Shown: positions 32,757-42,871 of the stretch, one piece after another | Numbering within the stretch: position 1 is the stretch's first letter | Layout of the letters: every line of letters begins with the position of its first letter | Source: DATLMR01 sp035634255 | GTDB lineage: Bacteria > Acidobacteriota > Blastocatellia > UBA7656 | Assembly: GCA_035634255.1 (NCBI GenBank) | Contig: DASQDI010000083.1 | Coordinates: forward strand, 1 to 64,000 | DNA: 64,000 nt | Reading direction: 5' to 3' | The notes under the pieces: generated by a model | The model's input: only the letters and a program-made list of their open reading frames with translations | Database searches by the model: none | Told to the model about the DNA's origin: nothing | Made by a program: the position numbers and the translations under genes

Positions 32757-35221
32757 TGGCCCTCGAACCGATCAAACTCGACGATCTCGCGTGGAGCGAA
32801 ATGGTGGCCGCCATCAGGCGGCGCATCGCCGCCGCGTCGGGCGGAAGGTGGACCTTGCATGCCCCGGTCGACCCGGGCATCACCATGCTGGAACTCTTCG
32901 CGTGGCTGCTCGAACAGCGCGTCTACTGGATGGATCAACTGCCCGATTCGCTCGTCCGCGGGGCGCTCTCACTCCTCGGCGAAGCGCCGAAGCCGACGCA
33001 GGTCGCGGCGACGGTCATGCGCTTTTCGACGCCCAAACGCGCGCGGGCCCTGAAGAAGATGGAGAGGCTAAGGCTTGAGAGATCAAACCCGCCCCTCGTC
33101 TTTTCTACGGAGCACGAGATCACTCTGCTGCCGTTCGTGAGGCTGGACGAGCAGAGGGACAAGGTCGGCCTCTTCATCGACGGAACGGACCGCACGACAG
33201 ACCTGGAGCAGGGCAAGGTGATGAGGCTCTTTCCGTCCGGCGGCGCCGCGGCCGAGGTTCGGATAGTGCTCTGGCTGCGCGAGCCTCTGCCCGCGAGCCT
33301 CGCCGGCAAAAAATTCTCTCTGCTCTTCGACCTGCGAGACACGTCCGGCATCGCGCCGCAGTGGTCGCCCGGCGCTCCGGCGGACGTGCCGCCGCCCGCG
33401 CCGGTCGAGTGGTTCTACGGAGGCCCCGGCGGCGGGCAGGTTCGATTCGGCGACGATGACGTTGACGACGGGACGGGAGGTCTGCGCAGGTCGGGCCTCG
33501 TGACGCTGCCGATCAAGGGCGACTGGCAGGCGGATAGCTCAAACGCCCCGAAGGAGATTCATCAATACTCGCTCTGGATGCGCGTCGGGCGGGCGAGCTT
33601 CACCGCCCCGCCGCGGCTTGAGCGCCTGATACCGAACGTGGTGATCGCCTCGCATAGGAGGAGGACCGGCAAGCATACTTTGCGGCGCGAGTGGCTCCCT
33701 CTGCCGGGCAACACTATTTCGCTCGCGGACCTGCCCGAGAGGGAAGCCGTGAAGGATCACCCGCCGATTGAGAACACCGTCAGCCTCAGGGTCAGAGAGC
33801 GCGACTCGGAATGGCACGAGTGGCAGGTGACCCCCGACCTGAACTTTCACGGGCCGACGGATCGGGTCTTCACGGTTGACCGCCTGCGCGGTGAGGTGCG
33901 CTTCGGCGATGGCCTGACCGGGCGCTTACCCGTTCTGGCCGTGAGTTTCAAAATTACCGAACAGACTTTAGAGAGGCTCAGATCGGCGGCCGTCGCGGAG
34001 CTCGTTCTGCAAAGGCTCGAAACGCTGAAAGGCGAAGAATTCTCGGGAGAGAAAGTTTTCCTCGACGCCATCAAGACCGCCGTCGGGGCCGACGACGCGG
34101 AAAGGATCAAGCCTCTGGCCCTGAAGCACGGCGCAGCGCCGCAGTTGGAAGTTCGCTACTGCGTGGGCGGAGGGGCTGCGGGCAGGCTCGGCGCTAACCT
34201 CGGATGGAGCCTCGAAGAATTTCAGAACGAAGGCGCGGATGATTCCACCGGCGAACAGCCCGAAATCGACCCCCAGGCCGAAGAGTTGAAGGCCATAAAC
34301 GTGGTGCGCGCCGAAGGCGGGGATGAGCCGGAAACGATCTCAAGCGCGCGCGAGCGCATGTCGTCCGCGCTCAGGCAGCGCACGCGCGCCGTCACGCGCG
34401 AGGATTACGAAGAGATAGCGCGCACGACTCCGGGCGTGGCCATCAGGCGGGCGCACGCCGCAGTCGGTTTTCACCCGAACCACCCATGCGCGGCGGTGCC
34501 GGGGGCGGTCACGGTGTTCATAGTGCCCGACGCACCGCGGCCTGATCTGCTCAGTGAAGACTCGGAAGAATTCGACGGGATGCTGGTCGAGAGCGCCTTC
34601 GTCGCCGCGCCCATGCCGGACCCCGGCGCGCTCGACTCCGTTCGCGCTCGTCTGGACGAAACGCGGCTGGTCGCGAGCGAGGTCTTTGTTCTGGCCCCGC
34701 GCTACAGGCGGGTGGCGATCACGGTCGAGGTGGAATCCGACTCGGCCGACAACACCAAACTCGGCCGGGCGATAAAACAGAAGCTCCGCACGTTCTTCGA
34801 CCCGCTGACCGGCGGCGACGAAGGGGAGGGCTGGCCCTTCGGCGAGCCGTTGCGCCCCTCGGCGATCCTGCGCGAAGCACAGCGCGCGCTCGGCAATCAG
34901 GGCACCGTCGTCCAACTCTTCGTCGATCTGCCCGGCGAGTCGAAGCCGAATTTAGAGATGGACGGGCGCGACCCGTTCACGGGCGATTGCGCTTTACTGC
35001 GCCGGGTTGAGCAGGGTGTGAGCTGCGGGGCGATCTCTCTCGGGGCTTCCGAGGAGGCGGAGTTCCGCCGCCGTTTCAGTAAAGAGATTTCGCAAGGCGC
35101 TCAGGCGGGGCGGGAGCCGGCCTGCGCGGATGTCGCCATCGGGAAACACGAACTGGTTGAGGTCGGCCAGCTCACGGTCAATTTCAAGCGCGCGACCGAG
35201 GGGCAGGGAGGTCTGCGATGA
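32756..35221 (+). CDS. eCIS baseplate J-like wedge protein 1
   Basis: This 821-residue protein belongs to the gpJ/gp6-like wedge family. It opens DPGITMLELFAWLLEQRVYW, has the core GEVRFGDGLTGRLP and, near residue 530, SSALRQRTRAVTREDYEEIA, followed by a C-terminal part with VFVLAPRYRRVAITVEVE and a GGDEGEGWPFGEPLRPSAIL motif. Wedge proteins make the baseplate ring. I chose the ATG at 32756, overlapping the gp25 stop. A second paralogue follows, so the baseplate wedge appears heteromeric as in PVC/Afp (Pvc11/Pvc12). Confidence 0.9.
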   Translation: MALEPIKLDDLAWSEMVAAIRRRIAAASGGRWTLHAPVDPGITMLELFAWLLEQRVYWMDQLPDSLVRGALSLLGEAPKPTQVAATVMRFSTPKRARALKKMERLRLERSNPPLVFSTEHEITLLPFVRLDEQRDKVGLFIDGTDRTTDLEQGKVMRLFPSGGAAAEVRIVLWLREPLPASLAGKKFSLLFDLRDTSGIAPQWSPGAPADVPPPAPVEWFYGGPGGGQVRFGDDDVDDGTGGLRRSGLVTLPIKGDWQADSSNAPKEIHQYSLWMRVGRASFTAPPRLERLIPNVVIASHRRRTGKHTLRREWLPLPGNTISLADLPEREAVKDHPPIENTVSLRVRERDSEWHEWQVTPDLNFHGPTDRVFTVDRLRGEVRFGDGLTGRLPVLAVSFKITEQTLERLRSAAVAELVLQRLETLKGEEFSGEKVFLDAIKTAVGADDAERIKPLALKHGAAPQLEVRYCVGGGAAGRLGANLGWSLEEFQNEGADDSTGEQPEIDPQAEELKAINVVRAEGGDEPETISSARERMSSALRQRTRAVTREDYEEIARTTPGVAIRRAHAAVGFHPNHPCAAVPGAVTVFIVPDAPRPDLLSEDSEEFDGMLVESAFVAAPMPDPGALDSVRARLDETRLVASEVFVLAPRYRRVAITVEVESDSADNTKLGRAIKQKLRTFFDPLTGGDEGEGWPFGEPLRPSAILREAQRALGNQGTVVQLFVDLPGESKPNLEMDGRDPFTGDCALLRRVEQGVSCGAISLGASEEAEFRRRFSKEISQGAQAGREPACADVAIGKHELVEVGQLTVNFKRATEGQGGLR

Positions 35222-37314
35222 GCGAAGTCTGGTGGGGCAAAGAGTCGCGGCGCAATCTTCAGGCGGGGGTAAAACGCTCGGGCGGATCATCGGCCGCGCA
35301 GCCCGAGCTTCTGCCGTCTTCGCGCCAGGAAGTCACGGACGAGTTGCGCGCCCGGACGAAGAACTTCACGCCGGAATGGACGAACCTGCGCGCGACTGAC
35401 GCGGGTTTCGCGCTCACGCGGCTGTTCGGCGAGCAGATGGAGCCCGTGATCGAGCGATTGAATCGGCTGCCGGAGAAAGCCTTGATCGAGTTTCTCGGCA
35501 TGGCGGGCGTCCAGCCTCTACAGGCATCGCCCGCCTCGGCCCTGCTCGAATTCGAGGTCTCTGACAGCGCGCCCCAATCGGTCCTCGTCAGCAGGGGCTT
35601 CCAGGTCGGCGCGCAGCCCGCAGATGGCGGAGGCGATCTGGTGATCTTCGAAACCGAGCGCGACCTGCTCGCCGCGCCCGCGAAGATCGATGAGATGCAC
35701 GTACAGCTCGACAATCTCTTTCAAGCGATAGACGTGCAGGCCGAAGGCGACGACGCGCGCTTTCTCCCCTTCGGTGATCGCCCCGAGCCGGGCCGCGCGC
35801 TCTTCATAGGTCTGTCGGGTGACATCGCTCCGGGGCCGACGCTCTCGCTCGGCATCCGTGTAGCCGCGCCGCCGGGCTCGCCTCCCCCCGTGCCCGGCGG
35901 CGGCGTCGCGCCCCTGCCCGTGCCGAGCGCGCCCCTGCTCGAATGGAGTGTGCTCGATGGGTCTAAGTTTGAATCGGTCGAAGTCAACTTCGACGAGACC
36001 GGCGCGCTGGCCCACAGCGGGGTCATCGAGTTGCGGCTGCCGCGACAATGGAGACCCGGACGGCCCGCGGGCCTCGATAAGACTCTGCGCTGGCTGCGGC
36101 TGCAAATCACGTTCGGCAGCTTCGAGCAGAGCCCCGTGCTCACGTCGGTGAAGTTGAACATGGCGCGGGCCATCGCCGCGCGGACCATATTCAACGAAGC
36201 GCTGGAGCCATTGCCGCAGAGCCGCAACCGACAGATGCGCCTGAGCCAGAGGCCCGTCCTGCCCGACTCACTGATTCTCGAAGTGGACGAGGGCGGGTTC
36301 GACACGGCGAGCGAGCCCGAAGTCGATCTGCCGGTCGCGTCCGACGGGATCGATCAAAGCTCGCCCGGCGCGCAGGGCAGGTCGAAGACGAGAAGGTGGC
36401 GGCAGGTTGACGACCTGTCGCTCTTCGGCCCCGAGGATGAGGTCTACGTGCTCGACCCGCTCGAAGCCATAGTCACGTTCGGCGACGGAGTTAAAGGGGC
36501 CGAAGTGCCTCAGGGATTCCGCAACGTGCGCGCGGCGCGCTACAGGGTCGGCGGGGGGAAGGCGGGCGCGGTCGCGGCAGAAGCCATAAGCACTCTGCTC
36601 TCGTCAGCGCCCTTCATAAAGAAGGTCTCTAACCCGTGGCCCGCGACCGGCGGCGCTGATCGCGAGAGCCAGCAGCAGGCGATAAAGCGAGGGCCGCAGG
36701 AGATTCGCACACGTTCGCGCGCGGTGACGGTGGCCGATTACGCTCTGCTCGCGCGCAGGGCACAGGGCGCGTTGGTAGAACGCGCGCACGCGGTCGCGGG
36801 CCTGCACCCCGCCTTCCCCGGACGGCCCATCCCCGGAGTCGTGGCGGTCTTCGTCGTGCCGCCTGATCGCAACGAAGGGCCGCCGACTCCCGACGAGGAT
36901 ACGTTGCGCGCGGTGTCTTCGTACCTGAGCGCCGAGGCCGCGCCGGCGGGCGTGGAAGTCGTGGCCGCCGCGCCGCGCTACCACAGGGTGAAGATCGAAG
37001 CCGCCCTCATAATCCGTTCCGGCGTCGATTCGGGCGAGACCGTGCGGCGCGCGATCAAGGCAATCGACGATTTCATCAACCCGCTGACGGGCGGCTCGGA
37101 CCGCGGCGGGTGGCCGTTCGGCGGCGCGTTGCGCTACCAGGCCTTGCTGCGCCGCCTGACCGACGTTTATGGCGTGAGCGCGGTGCCGACGCTCAGCATC
37201 ATCGCCGATGGCTTCAGGTTTCTTGCCTGTCAGGACTTCGTGCCCGAAGCCAACGCCCTGCTGTGGCCCGAAGTCCACCAGATTGTAGTGCGGGAGCGAG
37301 AGGAGAGTAGATGA
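35218..37314 (+). CDS. eCIS baseplate J-like wedge protein 2
   Basis: This 698-residue protein is a paralogue of the preceding wedge protein. It keeps VTFGDGVKGAEVPQGFRNV, RTRSRAVTVADYALLARRA and INPLTGGSDRGGWPFGGALR. The N terminus also has the DAGFALTRLFGEQMEPVIERL segment. Differences from paralogue 1 in the middle third suggest a different partner in the baseplate. It starts at an ATG overlapping the previous stop, and its stop overlaps the next gene, implying tight translational coupling. Confidence 0.9.
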   Translation: MSEVWWGKESRRNLQAGVKRSGGSSAAQPELLPSSRQEVTDELRARTKNFTPEWTNLRATDAGFALTRLFGEQMEPVIERLNRLPEKALIEFLGMAGVQPLQASPASALLEFEVSDSAPQSVLVSRGFQVGAQPADGGGDLVIFETERDLLAAPAKIDEMHVQLDNLFQAIDVQAEGDDARFLPFGDRPEPGRALFIGLSGDIAPGPTLSLGIRVAAPPGSPPPVPGGGVAPLPVPSAPLLEWSVLDGSKFESVEVNFDETGALAHSGVIELRLPRQWRPGRPAGLDKTLRWLRLQITFGSFEQSPVLTSVKLNMARAIAARTIFNEALEPLPQSRNRQMRLSQRPVLPDSLILEVDEGGFDTASEPEVDLPVASDGIDQSSPGAQGRSKTRRWRQVDDLSLFGPEDEVYVLDPLEAIVTFGDGVKGAEVPQGFRNVRAARYRVGGGKAGAVAAEAISTLLSSAPFIKKVSNPWPATGGADRESQQQAIKRGPQEIRTRSRAVTVADYALLARRAQGALVERAHAVAGLHPAFPGRPIPGVVAVFVVPPDRNEGPPTPDEDTLRAVSSYLSAEAAPAGVEVVAAAPRYHRVKIEAALIIRSGVDSGETVRRAIKAIDDFINPLTGGSDRGGWPFGGALRYQALLRRLTDVYGVSAVPTLSIIADGFRFLACQDFVPEANALLWPEVHQIVVREREESR

Positions 37315-39422
37315 GCTGCGGCGATAGGGGACAGAATTTCAGACTGCTCGATGGCTTTGTCGGCTGGGACGAGGCACACAGCGCGAGGCTGGCCGGGCTC
37401 GCCTTCGACGACGCGGAAGGCTTGCGTCTAGATCAGATCAACCCCGACGCCGTTCCGGCCGGTGACGTGCTGGCCTACCTGCCGCCGCCGCGGCTTGCGC
37501 GAGGCTGTGGGCGATGCGACTGGTTCCTCGTCCACAAGTCGAGCCTCCTGCGACGTGATTGCTGCGCTCCGGGATGGGTGCCGGTGTGGGGCGAGGACTG
37601 CGATCAGAGATTGCTTCGGGACACGGGCGCTGTTGCGGCGCGGGGCCATCGCGTAGCCATCTCGGACGCGGGCGCGCGGAGGGTCTGGATGTGGGCGCGC
37701 GACGGCGAGCAGCTCGTCGCCGCGATCAGGACAGATCGATTGATCCCGGAGCCCGGATGCGACCAGCCAGGCGGCGTGAATAAGATTGAACGGCCGGGGC
37801 CGCTCGCTTTCACTCCGTGGGGCGAGCTGCTCGTCGCTGACACCGGGAAAAATAGTATCTGGAGATTCGGCCCGGCGGGCGAAGCTCGCGGCAGGCTCCG
37901 CGTCGCCATGCCCGATCTGGCTTACGGCGAAACGATTGATCGACTGGCGGCGAGCGATGACTGTTCGATCTGGCTCGTTACGAAGACCGCCGACGGCAGC
38001 CTGAGATTATGGCGCGCCGCGCGGGGCGGGGAGAGATTCGAGAAGGCTTCGGTAGAAGAGCTTAAAAAAGCTTTCAAGCCTACGGGGCTGACGGCGTCGG
38101 ACGAAGAGAAGGGCTTCTGCATTGAAGAATGCGGCCCCGAGGGCCTGCCGGTGCCTAACTGCTTCGCCTGGGATGGCGGGCCGCTTGAGGAAGAGATTGA
38201 ACCGCCTCCGGCCCCGCCGCGTCACGAGCGGGGGACGCTTCTGACGCGGGCGATTGACAGCGGAATCCCGCGCTGTCGCTGGCACCGCGTGCGGATCGAT
38301 GCGGACATCCCTTCGGGGACGATGCTCTCGATAGCTGTCGCCACGAGCGAGACGGCGCGGGAGATGGACCCGGAGATCAAGAGTCAGGATGAGGAGTGGG
38401 CGGATGACCCGGCAGGCGTCCCGCACCCGCTTGACTGGCAAACCGCTCAGCCGGGCGCGCTCGACTTCCTGATCGACCAGCCGCCGGGCCGTTACCTCTA
38501 CCTGCGTTTGAGGCTCAAGGGGGATGGCACGGCCACCCCGTTCGTGCGGCGTGTGCGGCTAGATTTCCCGCGCGTGACGAGCCTCGATTTCCTCCCGACC
38601 GTTTACCGCGACACCCCGGAGGCGGAGGATTTCACCGAACGCTTTCTCGCGCTCTTCGATGCGTCGATAGGCGACCTAGACCGCGCGATAGAGCGCGCGC
38701 CCGCTCTGCTCGACCCCGAAGGAGTGCCCGACGATGTTCTGCCCTGGCTCGGCAGCTTTCTGGACCTCGCCTTCGACCCGGCGTGGGGGCCGGACCTGCG
38801 CCGAAAAGTTTTGGCGGCTCTGCCGGAGCTTTACCGCCGTCGCGGGACGGTCGCGGGGCTGGTCGAGGCGATCAAGCTCATAGTCGGGGTGGAGCCCGCG
38901 ATTCAGGAGATGGCTTCGGAACGCAACTGGGGCAGCCTGTCCGGGGGCGGCGACGCGCCGCGACAGAACGGGGCTTTTCTCGGGGCGATGCGCCTCTTCG
39001 GCAGATCGCAGGCCCGTTTCCGGCTCAACACTTCGGCGTTAGGCCGCGCGCCGCTTCGCAGTTACGGCAACCCCGATCATGATCCGCTGCTCGCGCAGGT
39101 CTTCCGCTTCCGCGTGCTCGTGCCGCCGCATGGCCTGACCTCGGAGAACGCCCGCAGGCAGTTAGAGCGATTGGTGACCAGCCAGAAGCCCGCGCACACG
39201 ATTGCCACGATCCGCGTCGGCGGCGAGGGCTTCATTCTCGGCAACACGTCCGCGGTCGGCGTCGACACTCTGATCGGGTTACTGCCGCCGCCCGTGCTCG
39301 GGAAGGAAGGCAACGTGCGGCTGCGCAGGGCGAGCCTTCTGTGGCACGGGAAACAGGGGGCCCGCAAAGGGGTGACGCTCGGGGAGACTTCGGTCGTAGG
39401 GGTTCAAACGATTGTCGAATGA
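37311..39422 (+). CDS. eCIS tail protein (gpI-like) with N-terminal propeller
   Basis: This 703-residue protein has a C-terminal phage tail protein I-type domain: SLDFLPTVYRDTPEAEDF, then VLPWLGSFLDLAFD and LPELYRRRGTVAGLVEAIKL. The N-terminal 370 residues look like NHL/beta-propeller repeats (GHRVAISDAGARRVWMW and GELLVADTGKNSIWRFG). In PVC-like systems the corresponding protein joins baseplate and fibre. The propeller could serve as a receptor-binding or fibre substitute. Cys-rich near residues 66-100. The gene has an ATGA overlap with the wedge gene. Confidence 0.85.
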   Translation: MSCGDRGQNFRLLDGFVGWDEAHSARLAGLAFDDAEGLRLDQINPDAVPAGDVLAYLPPPRLARGCGRCDWFLVHKSSLLRRDCCAPGWVPVWGEDCDQRLLRDTGAVAARGHRVAISDAGARRVWMWARDGEQLVAAIRTDRLIPEPGCDQPGGVNKIERPGPLAFTPWGELLVADTGKNSIWRFGPAGEARGRLRVAMPDLAYGETIDRLAASDDCSIWLVTKTADGSLRLWRAARGGERFEKASVEELKKAFKPTGLTASDEEKGFCIEECGPEGLPVPNCFAWDGGPLEEEIEPPPAPPRHERGTLLTRAIDSGIPRCRWHRVRIDADIPSGTMLSIAVATSETAREMDPEIKSQDEEWADDPAGVPHPLDWQTAQPGALDFLIDQPPGRYLYLRLRLKGDGTATPFVRRVRLDFPRVTSLDFLPTVYRDTPEAEDFTERFLALFDASIGDLDRAIERAPALLDPEGVPDDVLPWLGSFLDLAFDPAWGPDLRRKVLAALPELYRRRGTVAGLVEAIKLIVGVEPAIQEMASERNWGSLSGGGDAPRQNGAFLGAMRLFGRSQARFRLNTSALGRAPLRSYGNPDHDPLLAQVFRFRVLVPPHGLTSENARRQLERLVTSQKPAHTIATIRVGGEGFILGNTSAVGVDTLIGLLPPPVLGKEGNVRLRRASLLWHGKQGARKGVTLGETSVVGVQTIVE

Positions 39423-39445
39423 GATTGCAGAGGAGTGAAAACAAC

Positions 39446-40759
39446 ATGGAAAGCTCGGAAAACAAGATGACCACGACGCAGCAACACTCGGCTGAAACGC
39501 CGCGAAACGCCGCATGCGAATCGATGCCGGATTTAACGCGGCTGAGGTACTTCCACGGGCAGATGCTCGTCGCAAACGATTTGCAGACGGAGCAGGATTA
39601 TTTTCACGAGAAGCTCAAGCTGCACAATCGCTGCCTTCACGGGTACGGCACGGTCTGCGGGCTGAAGGTTGTGGCAGTCGCGAACGAACCCGATTGCCCT
39701 CCGAGCGCCGGGCAGTATTCGGAGCAGGCGTCCGCCTGCGTGCGGATCGAATGCGGCATGGCAATCGACTGCGAAGGCAACGAGCTCGTCGTGCGCCAGG
39801 CGCGTACGGTCGACCTTTGGGACGAGTTGAGCGAAGCCGACAGGAACCGGATCGAGAGGGCCGAGGGCAAGAAGGGCAGGCTATACCTGAGCATCTGTTA
39901 TTGCGTGCAGCCGATTGACCCCGTGCGCCCCGTCCTGCCCGACGCCTGCGGCAGCGTCTCCGAATGCGTCTACAGCAAGCTGCGCGACTCGGTGCGCGTG
40001 AGAGTCACGACCGAGCGGCGGCAGAAGAATCACTGCCGCAACAACTGCTGCGAAAAGTGCTCGGACAAGTGCCTGCTGCTTGCGGCGATTGATTTCGAGC
40101 AGGGCAAGGCGGTGGCCGACGAGGACATCCGCAACGACCTGCGCCGGTGGGTAAGCCTCTACGAGCCGGTGACGATCACGGGCGTCAACTGGGTCCACGA
40201 CGCCGAGAACTACACGGTGGAGGAGGCGAGGAAAATCCTACAGGACGAGGGCCTGACGATCAGGTTCTCACGCCCCGTGCTGCCGGAGACGGTCAGCAAA
40301 GGTGTCTTCGACGTGTGGGTGCTGGAAGGCGGGAAGGGGCGCCGCGCCAACTTCTACTACCTCGACGGAGAGGTGACTCTCGACGACCGCTACCTCAGCT
40401 TCAGGCAGACTTCGGGGGAGAAGTTTCAGGATGGGGACCGCGTGATGATCACCGTCCGCACGGATTTCATCCTCGACGAATGCTGCCGCCCCGTGGACGG
40501 GAATAACGTCGGCGGCCGCGTGCCTCTGCTCGAGGAATACGAGGCCAACAGGCCCGGCCAGGGGGAGAGGCCCGCGCCCGCAAAATGCGCGCACCCGCCG
40601 AACCGTTACGGGCCGTGGACCTCGGGCAATGGCTCGCCGGGCGGCAATTTCGAAAGCTGGTTCTACATCCATGAGCCGCAGGGCGCGTACAAACAGCCTA
40701 ACACCGGGCAGTACCAACGCGGCGGAAAGGGCCCGCAACAGGAAACCGATATTGAATAG
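39446..40759 (+). CDS. eCIS accessory protein with FxGQxL...HNRxLHG domain (paralogue 1)
   Basis: This is the first of three consecutive proteins that share an N-terminal domain: YFHGQMLVANDLQTEQDYF at about 35-53, HNRCLHGYGTVCGLKV at 60-75 and a later GMAIDCEGNELVV. The C-terminal 200 residues are beta-rich and unique, with a Cys cluster (HCRNNCCEKCSDKC) that could bind metal. 437 residues. No signal peptide. The ATG has AGAGGAG upstream. The domain occurs in other eCIS loci, but its role is unestablished; position suggests a baseplate exterior or fibre-like part. Confidence 0.75.
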   Translation: MESSENKMTTTQQHSAETPRNAACESMPDLTRLRYFHGQMLVANDLQTEQDYFHEKLKLHNRCLHGYGTVCGLKVVAVANEPDCPPSAGQYSEQASACVRIECGMAIDCEGNELVVRQARTVDLWDELSEADRNRIERAEGKKGRLYLSICYCVQPIDPVRPVLPDACGSVSECVYSKLRDSVRVRVTTERRQKNHCRNNCCEKCSDKCLLLAAIDFEQGKAVADEDIRNDLRRWVSLYEPVTITGVNWVHDAENYTVEEARKILQDEGLTIRFSRPVLPETVSKGVFDVWVLEGGKGRRANFYYLDGEVTLDDRYLSFRQTSGEKFQDGDRVMITVRTDFILDECCRPVDGNNVGGRVPLLEEYEANRPGQGERPAPAKCAHPPNRYGPWTSGNGSPGGNFESWFYIHEPQGAYKQPNTGQYQRGGKGPQQETDIE

Positions 40760-40825
40760 ACCGTAGACTGAGTCGTGGCGGGACCGACGAGTTATGTTCC
40801 GGCCCGACGCAGCGGAGGAAATCTG

Positions 40826-42868
40826 ATGATCGCCAACTCCAGTAACAAAAGCTCAGGCTGCGGCTGCGGCGGGACTACTTCCGCCGCGCTGTGCGGTTGC
40901 GGCGGCGCCGGGTGCGCTTCCTGTCAGGGGCAGGGGATTGTCCGCCCGCGATTCTTCGCGGGGCAGCTCCTGACCGAAGACGACCTTCAATTGCTGACCA
41001 ATTACGTCGGCCACAAGAACCGCCTGCACAACCGCCACCTGTTCGGGGCGGGCGTGGTCTGCGGGCTGGAAGTGACCTGCCACCCGTGCGGCAACGGCCA
41101 GGTGATAGTGCATCCGGGTTACGCGCTCGATTGCTGCGGCAACGACCTGACGCTCGATTGCGCGACGACGCTCGACATCAACGCGATGGTTCGCGACCTG
41201 CGCCGCGACAAGCTGGGCGGCTTCGACTGCGTCGACCCATGCCCCGACCCTCCGAAGCCTAAGGCCGGCTTCAACGTGGAGACCGGCGCCCGCGCGAACA
41301 TCAATCGCGAGAACATCGATCAGGAGGTGGCGGCCCCCAATCAGCCGAAGCCCGGCCCTCAGCCGCCCCCTCTCAGGTATTGCCTTTACGTCCGCTATTG
41401 CGAGCAGCAGTCCGACCCCGTGATGCCTTACTCGACGGGGGAGGACTGCGGGCGGCAATCGTGCGAGGCGACCCGCGTGCGCGAGGGGGTGAAGTTCGAG
41501 CTGCGCTGCATGCCCCCGAACGATTCGGCGCACCCTCTGATCAAGCGGCTCTGTGAGTGCCTCGGCGATTTGAACAAGCTACAGAGGACCGTCGCGGCGG
41601 CGCAGCAGCTTAACCGGGCCACCGACCTGAGCGCGAACACCCTGATAACCGACTTTAAAGTCTTTACCGATGATGAAGTCGTTACTCTGGGTCAGAAAGT
41701 CAGCAGCCTGAATAATGTGTTTAACGTCTCGGCCGGCGTGCCCGTCAACATCCCGGCCAACGCACCCGTGAACAGTCCGGCCAACGCGCCCACCTCCGCG
41801 CCCGGCGTCGCGGCCTCCGACGTTTCCGGCACGGACCCGAACATGGGCGCGCGCTTCGCGATCACGCCCGAACTCCTGCAATCAGTCAATCAGGTCGCGC
41901 TCGCCGTAAACCGATTCGAGGCCCTCAAGCAGGAAGAGAAGACCCGTCTGCTTCAATCCAATCCGGGCTTCACGGAGAACCTGCGCGCGGGGCAGGAGGT
42001 AATCGGGAGGGCGAGGAGTATCGCCGTCGGAATTTCGAGGTCCGCTTTCGCGCAGGTGCGCGACTGGTTGATCGAGCGGCTCGACAACGCTCCCTATCTG
42101 TCCGACTGCACCCTGCGCCAGCGCGTCTCCGCGATGGTGATGCCCGAGTTCGGGCGGCAGCCGGGCGAAGCCGGCACGCGGGCGGTCGTCGGCGCGAACA
42201 GGCCGCTGCTCGAAGCATTCATCACATACCTGCGCGATTGCGCATGCCGGGCTCTGAACCCGGCATGCGAGCCGTGCGACGACACGGGCGTGCTGCTGGC
42301 CTGTTTCGAGGTCAAGGACTGCGCGGTCGTCAGCATATGTAACCTTGAGCGCACCTTCGTCCTGTCGCCCGCCGCCGTGCGCTACTGGCTGCCGCCTCTG
42401 CGCTTGATCGGCAATCTCGCCGAGAGACTCTGCTGCGCCCCGTTCGATTCTCTGCTGGGCACGGTTCCGGGGACGTTTCAAAAGCGTTTCGATTTCGGAG
42501 ACCTGTTGAAGCAGGAAGTCGCGCGGATATTGAACGACTCGCTTTGCGATTTCAGGGGCGCGGACATGCTCGGGGATGTTATGTCGAACATCGACAAGTT
42601 CTTTAGAAGCCTCTCGGGCAGCCCGACGCGGGCTCCTTTCGCCCAACCGGCGGAGGCACCCGGAGCGACGGGGACGGCCCAGCCGGCGGGCGCGGTCACG
42701 GGAGGCGCGGTCGCCCCTGCGAACGAGGACAGTGAGCGCGCGGCTGTAGCTAACCCGGAGGCGAGGCGCGAAGGGTCGGAAGGGTCGGAAGGCTCGGAAG
42801 ATTCGGGGCGGGAAGAGAAAAGGCCGGGCCGCGGCAGACAGCCGAAGCCGAAGCCGGAAAGGAGGTAG
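40826..42868 (+). CDS. eCIS accessory protein with a Cys/Gly-rich start (paralogue 2)
   Basis: This 680-residue protein starts with an unusual Cys/Gly-rich segment (GCGCGG at 11-16, CGCGGAGCASC at 23-33), then the shared domain: RFFAGQLLTEDDLQL near 42-56, HNRHLFGAGVVCGLEV near 68-83 and GYALDCCGNDLTLDC. The middle has helical segments and a Pro/Ala/Asn repeat (VPVNIPANAPVNSPANAPT). The tail is a low-complexity Ser/Glu/Gly-rich and basic stretch. The ATG 40826 has GGAGG 7 bases before; an upstream GTG lacks such a site. Cys pairs could bind zinc or crosslink the particle. Confidence 0.75.
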   Translation: MIANSSNKSSGCGCGGTTSAALCGCGGAGCASCQGQGIVRPRFFAGQLLTEDDLQLLTNYVGHKNRLHNRHLFGAGVVCGLEVTCHPCGNGQVIVHPGYALDCCGNDLTLDCATTLDINAMVRDLRRDKLGGFDCVDPCPDPPKPKAGFNVETGARANINRENIDQEVAAPNQPKPGPQPPPLRYCLYVRYCEQQSDPVMPYSTGEDCGRQSCEATRVREGVKFELRCMPPNDSAHPLIKRLCECLGDLNKLQRTVAAAQQLNRATDLSANTLITDFKVFTDDEVVTLGQKVSSLNNVFNVSAGVPVNIPANAPVNSPANAPTSAPGVAASDVSGTDPNMGARFAITPELLQSVNQVALAVNRFEALKQEEKTRLLQSNPGFTENLRAGQEVIGRARSIAVGISRSAFAQVRDWLIERLDNAPYLSDCTLRQRVSAMVMPEFGRQPGEAGTRAVVGANRPLLEAFITYLRDCACRALNPACEPCDDTGVLLACFEVKDCAVVSICNLERTFVLSPAAVRYWLPPLRLIGNLAERLCCAPFDSLLGTVPGTFQKRFDFGDLLKQEVARILNDSLCDFRGADMLGDVMSNIDKFFRSLSGSPTRAPFAQPAEAPGATGTAQPAGAVTGGAVAPANEDSERAAVANPEARREGSEGSEGSEDSGREEKRPGRGRQPKPKPERR

Positions 42869-42871
42869 CAA

